From NCBI GenBank assembly GCA_902473545.1, contig CABRSG010000007.1, positions 1 through 21,990 of the forward strand: a DNA stretch of 21,990 bases, written 5' to 3'. The position numbers and the translations under genes were made by a program. Under the pieces are notes generated by a model, which had not been told where the DNA came from, searched no databases, and saw only the letters and a list, made by a program, of their open reading frames with translations. Below are positions 16,800 to 21,990 of this stretch, one piece after another. This stretch comes from an uncultured Lachnospiraceae bacterium. Lineage in GTDB: Bacteria; Bacillota; Clostridia; Lachnospirales; Lachnospiraceae. Positions within the stretch are counted from its first letter, which is position 1. Every line of letters starts with the position of its first letter.

Positions 16800-16828
16800 T
16801 TGTCATTTCCCTCAATCTGGTCTATTAT
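16800..16828 (+). promoter_or_regulatory. Promoter of the mraZ division and cell-wall operon
   Basis: TTGTCA (16800-16805) and TATTAT (16823-16828) with a 17-base spacer form a near-consensus sigma-A promoter. Transcription would begin at about 16835, just before the MraZ repeats, leaving a 5' leader of about 100 bases. Confidence 0.8.
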
Positions 16829-16836
16829 TAATGTGT

Positions 16837-16872
16837 AAGTGGAGAGAAGTGGTGGATTGTGGTACAAAATGG
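16837..16872 (+). promoter_or_regulatory. MraZ-binding repeats (autoregulatory operator)
   Basis: Four direct repeats in exact 10-base phase: AAGTGG (16837), AAGTGG (16847), TTGTGG (16857) and AAATGG (16867). MraZ is known to bind three or four tandem GTGG-type repeats of this spacing near its own promoter. The repeats lie just downstream of the predicted start site, so bound MraZ would repress its own operon. Confidence 0.8.
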
Positions 16873-16935
16873 GAGAGAAATCCCAGCAATCCCCATCCGC
16901 ATCAGAGGGATGCGGTACGAAAGCAGGTGTGTCAT

Positions 16936-17367
16936 ATGTTCATGGGAGAATACAATCATGCGATAGACACCAAAGGCAGGCTGATTATCCCCTCCAAATT
17001 CAGAGAAGAGCTTGGAGAAGAATTTGTGGTTACAAAGGGATTGGATGGCTGTCTGTTTGTATTTCCCAACGATGCATGGCGCGAATTTGAGGAAAAGCTT
17101 CGTGCGCTTCCGCTTACGAATAAGAGCGCAAGACAATTTTCACGTTTCTTTGTGGCGGGCGCCACGCCGTGCGAGCTGGACAAGCAGGGGAGAATTCTTC
17201 TACCGGGAACGCTTAGGGAATTTGCTGGTCTGGAGAAAGACGTGGTACTGACCGGGATGCTCAACCGGATTGAAATCTGGAGCAAGGAAAAATGGAGCGA
17301 GAATAATTCATACGACGATATGGATGAGATCGCGGAACAGATGTCAGATATTGGGCTTGTCATATAG
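16936..17367 (+). CDS. mraZ: Transcriptional regulator MraZ
   Basis: A 143-residue protein, the normal length, made of two SpoVT-AbrB-like domains. Each carries the DxxGRxxxP motif: DTKGRLIIP (from D11) and DKQGRILLP (from D82). It forms a ring-shaped oligomer that binds the repeats upstream and controls the division and cell-wall operon. The ATG at 16936 (MFMGEYNH) is chosen because it gives family length and follows AGGTG; the ATG at 16942 is an alternative. A longer frame opening at 16831 would begin before the predicted transcription start. Confidence 0.95.
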   Translation: MFMGEYNHAIDTKGRLIIPSKFREELGEEFVVTKGLDGCLFVFPNDAWREFEEKLRALPLTNKSARQFSRFFVAGATPCELDKQGRILLPGTLREFAGLEKDVVLTGMLNRIEIWSKEKWSENNSYDDMDEIAEQMSDIGLVI

Positions 17368-17382
17368 CCTGGGGAGGACTGT

Positions 17383-18321
17383 ATGGATTTTAAGCATACT
17401 TCTGTACTTCTGGAAGAGACCATAGATGCTCTGAATATCAACCCGGACGGGATCTATGTGGACGGTACTTTGGGCGGCGGCGGACATTCTTATGAAATCT
17501 GCAAAAGATTGTCCGGCAAAGGACGGCTGATCGGCATCGATCAGGATGCTGCGGCGATCGCGGCGGCATCGGAGCGCTTAGGGGAGTTTAAAGATAAAGT
17601 AACGATCATCCGCAGCAATTACTGTGAGATGAGGGAAAAACTGGCTGGCATAGGAGTGACAGGCACAGATGGAATTATTTTGGACCTTGGTGTTTCCTCC
17701 TACCAACTGGACACGGCAGACCGCGGCTTTACCTACCGGGAGGACGTTCCGCTTGATATGAGGATGGATCAGCGTCAGACGCGCACGGCGAGGGATATTG
17801 TGAACGAGTACAGCGAGATGGAGCTTTACCGCATCATCCGCGATTACGGGGAGGACAGGTTCGCAAAGAATATCGCGAAGCATATCGTGCTGGCACGGCA
17901 GGAGAAACCACTGGAAACAACTGGGGAGTTAATTCATGTAATAAAAGCGGCGATACCGATGAAAGTCCGAGCGGTTGGAGGACACCCGGCTAAAAAGACA
18001 TTCCAGGCAATCAGGATCGAGTTGAATAATGAACTGGGAGTTCTGTCAGATTCACTGGATGATATGATAGAGCTTTTAAACGATAAGGGACGCATTTGCA
18101 TCATTACCTTTCATTCACTGGAGGACCGCATTGTAAAGAACGGCTTCCGAAGGAATGAAAATCCCTGCATTTGTCCGAGAGAATTTCCGGTGTGCGTATG
18201 CGGCAGAGAGCCGAAGGGGAGCGTGATCACCAGAAAACCGATTCTTCCGGACGAGGAGGAAATAAAAGTAAACAGCCGGTCGAAGAGCGCAAAGCTGCGC
18301 GTCTTTGAGCGGAAAAAGTAG
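17383..18321 (+). CDS. rsmH: 16S rRNA (cytosine(1402)-N4)-methyltransferase RsmH
   Basis: A 312-residue SAM-dependent methyltransferase, the usual family length, modifying C1402 in the decoding centre of the small ribosomal subunit. The N-terminal HTSVLLEETIDAL, the SAM-binding DGTLGGGGHS (from residue 27), GIDQDAAA and DLGVSSYQLD are all diagnostic. The later TFHSLEDRIVK and the C-terminal NSRSKSAKLRVFER stretch are also standard. It follows mraZ by 15 bases with GGGGAGGA upstream, in the conserved order of the dcw cluster. Confidence 0.97.
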   Translation: MDFKHTSVLLEETIDALNINPDGIYVDGTLGGGGHSYEICKRLSGKGRLIGIDQDAAAIAAASERLGEFKDKVTIIRSNYCEMREKLAGIGVTGTDGIILDLGVSSYQLDTADRGFTYREDVPLDMRMDQRQTRTARDIVNEYSEMELYRIIRDYGEDRFAKNIAKHIVLARQEKPLETTGELIHVIKAAIPMKVRAVGGHPAKKTFQAIRIELNNELGVLSDSLDDMIELLNDKGRICIITFHSLEDRIVKNGFRRNENPCICPREFPVCVCGREPKGSVITRKPILPDEEEIKVNSRSKSAKLRVFERKK

Positions 18322-18332
18322 GAGGAGATCGT

Positions 18333-18842
18333 ATGGCAGCACCGCGCAGAACGGCAGAACGGACACAGGCATCGCGCCAGAGCACCGGCCGCCGCTACAC
18401 AACTACATATATTGACGGCAACGTGGTGCGCCACATCCAGACGGATCCGCAGCGTGAGCGTCAGCAGCGCGCGCGCAGATCGCAGGCGGTAAATACCCGC
18501 AGAAACAGGGAAAAGGCTCTGAATATGACGATGCCGTATGTGATGTTCCTTACTGCGGCGGCGATCGCGACCGTATTTTTTTGCGTGCAGTATCTGCAGC
18601 TTCAGGCGCTCGGAACCAGCTACCGCGGCGATATCGCGGCGCTGGAGAGTACCCTCAGCGAGGCAAAGCTTGCGAACGACAGCGCATACGAAGAGGCGAT
18701 TTCGTCCGTAAGTTTGGAGCAGATCAAGGAAGTTGCGGTAAATGAGCTTGGCATGGTTTATGCGAACGAGGGGCAGGTAATCGTCTACAGCAGCCAGAAG
18801 GAAGATTATATCCGGCAGTATGAAGAGATTCCGCAGGAATAG
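18333..18842 (+). CDS. ftsL: FtsL-like cell-division protein
   Basis: A 169-residue bitopic membrane protein. An unusually long, basic, Arg/Thr-rich cytoplasmic part (1-64, including QRERQQRARRSQAVNTRRN) precedes one transmembrane helix (about 66-89). The outer part is a coiled-coil (about 95-135) ending in VAVNELGMVYANEGQVIVY, the FtsL/DivIC-type C-terminal pattern. It would join FtsB/DivIC and FtsW-FtsI at the septum. Position between rsmH and a penicillin-binding protein supports ftsL strongly, since sequence conservation in this family is low. AGGAGGAG precedes the ATG. Confidence 0.85.
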   Translation: MAAPRRTAERTQASRQSTGRRYTTTYIDGNVVRHIQTDPQRERQQRARRSQAVNTRRNREKALNMTMPYVMFLTAAAIATVFFCVQYLQLQALGTSYRGDIAALESTLSEAKLANDSAYEEAISSVSLEQIKEVAVNELGMVYANEGQVIVYSSQKEDYIRQYEEIPQE

Positions 18843-18871
18843 ACGCTGCATATACAGTAAAGGGTGAGCAG

Positions 18872-21016
18872 ATGGCAGCAAGAAAAAAAAGAGAACAAAG
18901 GTTTACGAAAGAAATGCAAATAAAGCTTTTAGCGATATTTGCATTCATTTTATTATTGCTTGTTATTTTAAATTTTCTTATCGCTTATATCAATGCGAAG
19001 AGCGGAGAGCAGTACGCAAAGGTTGTACTGTCACAGCAGACGTACGACAGTAAGACCATCCCGTACCGCAGGGGAGAGATCCTCGACCGCAATGGAAATA
19101 TTCTGGCAAAGAGCGACAAGGTATATAATGTAGTGCTGGACTGTAAGGTGATCAACAGCTCAGACGACTACATCGAGCCGACCATCCGGGCGATTACGAG
19201 CGTGTTCGGGCTGGATGAGGCAGAGGTGCGGAACCGCATTTCGAGCGAGGAGACGAAAAACAGTCAGTATCAGATCATAAAATACGGCATTTCGCTGGAG
19301 GAAAAGCAGACGTATGACGATTACACCGATCTTTCTGCGGCGCGCGACCTCACACAGGCACAGCGGACGGAGCTGGAGAACGTGCAGGGCATCTGGTTTG
19401 AGGAGGATTATGTACGCGCCTATCCGATGAACAACGTTGCCTGCACGGTGCTGGGTTTTGCAAACTCCTTAAACGACGGTATTTTTGGTCTGGAGGCGTA
19501 CTACGATGAAATTTTAAACGGCGTGGACGGCAGGGAATACGGTTATCTGAATTCGGATCGGGAGCTGCAGGAAAACATTATTGAGCCGGAAAACGGACAC
19601 AATGTCGTATCGACGATCGACGTCAACATCCAGCAGGTTGTGGAAAAATATATTGCCCAGCTTGAGGAGGAAAATAAAAACGGACCCCGGGAGGAGACGC
19701 TGGGACACGCCAGCAAGCACACGGGCGTGATCGTGGCGGATCCGAACACCGGCGAGATCCTTGCGATGGCGACGGATAAAACTTTTGATTTAAATGACCC
19801 GCAGAATCTGTCGAGCTGGTACTCGGAAAAAGATCTGGCGGCGATGACGGACGAGGAAAAGTCCGAGGCGCTGAACGAGATGTGGTACAATTTCTGCGTT
19901 TCCGAGGCATTCGAGCTTGGTTCCACCTATAAGCCGATCGTGGTGGCGTCGGCGCTTGACAGCGGCAGCATCACAGCTAACTTCGGCGTTACCTGCAGCG
20001 GCTATCTGCAGCCGGTGACGGAGGAGGACCCGATCAACTGTACTGGCATTCACGGGGAAGAGACGCTGGGGGATGTGCTGAAAAACTCCTGCAACCCCGG
20101 TATGATGACGATCGGTATGGACATGGGCGTGGATATCTTCTGCAAATACCAGGATATCTTTGGCTTTGGAAAACGTACCGGCATCGACCTGCCGAATGAA
20201 AACTCCGGCGCACTGCATGGGGTCAACAAAATGGGGATCATGGAGCTGTCTACCTGCTCCTTTGGACAGGGCTTTACGGCGACAATGATCCAGGAGCTGG
20301 CAGCGTTCTGCGCAGTAGTGAACGGCGGCTACTATTATAAGCCGCATGTGGTGAAGCAGATTCTTGATGAGAACAATAGCGTAGTTTCCAATATTGAACC
20401 GCTGCTGATCTCACAGCCGGTATCCACGAAAACTTCCTATCAGCTGCGGGATTACCTGGAGCTGGTAGTCACAGAGGGCACCGCGACGGACGCGAAGATC
20501 GCAGGCTATGATATCGGCGGAAAAACCGGAACGGCGGAAAAAATTCCGCGTGGAAACGGAAAATATATTATTTCCTATATCGCGGCGGCGCCGATCGACG
20601 ATCCGCAGGTGGTTGTCTATGCGGTGATCGACGAGCCGAACATCGAGAACCAGGAGGACGGATCCTACACGAAGAATCTTGTGAAAAATATCATGCAGGA
20701 AATTCTGCCGTACATGGGCATCTATCCCACCGGGGAGCTTACGGAGGAGGAACAGCAGAACCTCGGTATGCAGGTCGACAAAGAGCCGGACACCGAGATG
20801 GTGGCGCAGTACGTGTATGATGAGTGGGGCAATATGATGTATGATGAGACGACCTGGGAGCCGCTCACCGAGCTGGTCCCTGTGGAAGTGACAGAAAGCG
20901 AGTACGAGGCGGACAACGTATACGGAAACGTCGCGCCGCCCGCGCAGTCAGATGACGGCACCGTGGACGAAAACCAGGCGGATGCCGCAAATCCGGAGGA
21001 ATATATCTACGAGTAA
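18872..21016 (+). CDS. Class B penicillin-binding protein (FtsI/SpoVD-type transpeptidase)
   Basis: A 714-residue peptidoglycan transpeptidase anchored by one N-terminal helix (about 17-42). The dimerisation domain starts at IPYRRGEILDRNGNILAKSD. The transpeptidase domain has the three active-site motifs: S351-T-Y-K354, S406-C-N408 and K551-T-G. After the catalytic domain comes a tail of about 100 residues very rich in Asp and Glu (GELTEEEQQNLG to NPEEYIYE). No PASTA domain is recognisable there. By position after ftsL it is the division-specific enzyme or a sporulation SpoVD-type paralogue; the sequence alone does not decide. Confidence 0.93.
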   Translation: MAARKKREQRFTKEMQIKLLAIFAFILLLLVILNFLIAYINAKSGEQYAKVVLSQQTYDSKTIPYRRGEILDRNGNILAKSDKVYNVVLDCKVINSSDDYIEPTIRAITSVFGLDEAEVRNRISSEETKNSQYQIIKYGISLEEKQTYDDYTDLSAARDLTQAQRTELENVQGIWFEEDYVRAYPMNNVACTVLGFANSLNDGIFGLEAYYDEILNGVDGREYGYLNSDRELQENIIEPENGHNVVSTIDVNIQQVVEKYIAQLEEENKNGPREETLGHASKHTGVIVADPNTGEILAMATDKTFDLNDPQNLSSWYSEKDLAAMTDEEKSEALNEMWYNFCVSEAFELGSTYKPIVVASALDSGSITANFGVTCSGYLQPVTEEDPINCTGIHGEETLGDVLKNSCNPGMMTIGMDMGVDIFCKYQDIFGFGKRTGIDLPNENSGALHGVNKMGIMELSTCSFGQGFTATMIQELAAFCAVVNGGYYYKPHVVKQILDENNSVVSNIEPLLISQPVSTKTSYQLRDYLELVVTEGTATDAKIAGYDIGGKTGTAEKIPRGNGKYIISYIAAAPIDDPQVVVYAVIDEPNIENQEDGSYTKNLVKNIMQEILPYMGIYPTGELTEEEQQNLGMQVDKEPDTEMVAQYVYDEWGNMMYDETTWEPLTELVPVEVTESEYEADNVYGNVAPPAQSDDGTVDENQADAANPEEYIYE

Positions 21017-21020
21017 ACAT

Positions 21021-21077
21021 AACTCTGCAGAAGGATTCATAAACTACAGTGAATACCTTCTGCGGAGTTTTTGTTTT
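21021..21077 (+). terminator. Strong hairpin between the two penicillin-binding protein genes
   Basis: ACTCTGCAGAAGG (21022-21034) pairs with CCTTCTGCGGAGT (21056-21068), 13 pairs with one T-G, then five T (21068-21072), G and four T. It resembles an intrinsic terminator. However, the GGAG at 21064-21067 in its right arm is also the only Shine-Dalgarno for the next gene, so it may instead control translation of that gene. Confidence 0.65.
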
Positions 21078-21990
21078 GAGACTGAAAACATTTCACCGGA
21101 AAAAAGTGGTCACTGTATTTATTGTCTGCATGCTTGCGCTCGTGTTTCTCGCGGGGCGTCTGATCAATCTGATGCTGTTCGAATCAGAGTATTACGCGAA
21201 GAAGGCACAGGATCTGCATGAGCGCGAACGTGACATTAAGGCGGCACGCGGCCGGATCCTTGATGCCTGCGGAAATGTGCTTGCCACGAACCAGACAGTC
21301 TGCACGATCTCCGTCATTCACAGCCAGATTGAAGATCCGGAGGCGGTTATCCGGGCGCTGACGGAGGAGCTTGGTCTTTCCGAGGAGACGGTGCGAAAGC
21401 GTGTGGAGAAGCGCAGCTCTATCGAGCGTATTAAGACAAACGTTGACGAGGAGACCGGCGACAGGATCCGTGAAATGAATCTGGCGGGAGTGAAGGTGGA
21501 CGAGGATTTTAAGCGCTGGTATCCCTACGGGACGCTCGCCTCCAAGGTGCTTGGCTTTACCGGCGGTGACAACCAGGGCATCATAGGGCTGGAGGTAAAA
21601 TATGAGGACATTTTAAAGGGAAGCGACGGCAAAATCCTTACGCTCACGGACGCGCGCGGCGTGGAGCTGCCTGAGGCGGGCGAGAGCCGCCTGGAGCCGA
21701 TCGCAGGGAACGATCTCTGCATCAGTCTTGACGCCAACATCCAGAAATTTGCGGAGCAGGCGGCAGCAAAAGTGATGGAGAAAAAGAGCGCCGACCGTGT
21801 CTCCATTATTATTATGCGGCCGTCAAACGGGGAGATCCTGGCGATGGTCGACGTGCCGGAATTTGACCTGAATAATCCCTTCGAGCTAAATACGGAGGAT
21901 ACGGCTGCACAGGCAGAGCGTGATGCCGGGCAGGGGAAAAGCGCCGGCACAGACGCCGCGGAAACCATGACGGACGCCGAGCGGCAGGGC
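21076..21990 (+). CDS. Second class B penicillin-binding protein, cut by window end
   Basis: An open frame of 305 codons running off the window. The proposed TTG start at 21076 gives a basic N-terminus (RLKTFHRKK) and a membrane helix at about 11-33, with GGAG eight bases upstream. Later in-frame GTG (21106) and ATG (21130) starts would trim or remove the basic end. The dimerisation domain opens with AARGRILDACGNVLATN (around residues 56-72), in which ACG replaces the RNG seen in the neighbouring protein. YPYGTLASKVLGFTGGDNQGIIGLE and SLDANIQKFAEQAA are family hallmarks. The catalytic serine should lie beyond the window. Together with the preceding gene this makes a tandem pair, as in Firmicutes with separate division and sporulation enzymes. 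Confidence 0.88.
   Translation, partial: MRLKTFHRKKVVTVFIVCMLALVFLAGRLINLMLFESEYYAKKAQDLHERERDIKAARGRILDACGNVLATNQTVCTISVIHSQIEDPEAVIRALTEELGLSEETVRKRVEKRSSIERIKTNVDEETGDRIREMNLAGVKVDEDFKRWYPYGTLASKVLGFTGGDNQGIIGLEVKYEDILKGSDGKILTLTDARGVELPEAGESRLEPIAGNDLCISLDANIQKFAEQAAAKVMEKKSADRVSIIIMRPSNGEILAMVDVPEFDLNNPFELNTEDTAAQAERDAGQGKSAGTDAAETMTDAERQG

Noticed and set aside
16831..16935. N-terminal extension of MraZ by 35 residues
   Set aside because: The ATG at 16831 lies three bases after the -10 box, before the likely transcript start, and the extension would be encoded by the MraZ operator. The ATG at 16936 gives the standard family length.

Overview
The window looks like chromosome of a spore-forming Gram-positive in the Clostridia, most likely Lachnospiraceae. 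The reasons are the moderate GC, strong AGGAGG-type ribosome sites, YesM/YesN-type two-component genes, a Spo0E-like peptide and a Firmicute-style division and cell-wall cluster starting with mraZ. Every gene I can support is on the + strand. The species assignment is inference from gene content.

Region 1 (1-9590) is a sugar-utilisation operon. A promoter with a palindromic operator (11-52) precedes a zinc-free MDR-type dehydrogenase broken by a one-base frameshift. It is followed by a GH78 alpha-L-rhamnosidase, an IlvD/Edd-family dehydratase, a TIM-barrel amidohydrolase, a YesM-like sensor kinase and a YesN-like AraC response regulator. Most genes overlap or nearly abut, and the unit ends at a clear intrinsic terminator. 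The enzyme set (glycosidase, oxidoreductase, possible lactonase, aldonate-type dehydratase) reads like a non-phosphorylative route for a deoxy-sugar or uronic/aldonic acid; this is inference.

Region 2 (9591-14142) is a carbohydrate ABC importer without an ATPase gene: a solute-binding protein and two permeases, then a Gfo/Idh/MocA oxidoreductase and a terminator. The upstream AT-rich region has repeated GTAAAA motifs that could be sites for the regulator. The leader of the binding-protein gene has a hairpin placed exactly between a strong Shine-Dalgarno and the ATG.

Region 3 (14143-16590) carries ychF, lgt and a 51-residue Spo0E-like peptide overlapping the 3' end of lgt, closed by a terminator. 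The gap before ychF holds two inverted repeats.

Region 4 (16589-21990) opens with a roughly 170-bp, inverted-repeat-bounded, highly structured element of unknown identity. The division and cell-wall operon follows: a near-consensus promoter, four 10-bp-phased MraZ boxes, mraZ, rsmH, an ftsL-like gene, and two class B penicillin-binding proteins in tandem. The second is cut by the window edge. A terminator-like hairpin between the two penicillin-binding protein genes contains the Shine-Dalgarno of the second one, which appears to start at TTG.

No tRNA, rRNA, CRISPR array, transposase or phage gene was seen.
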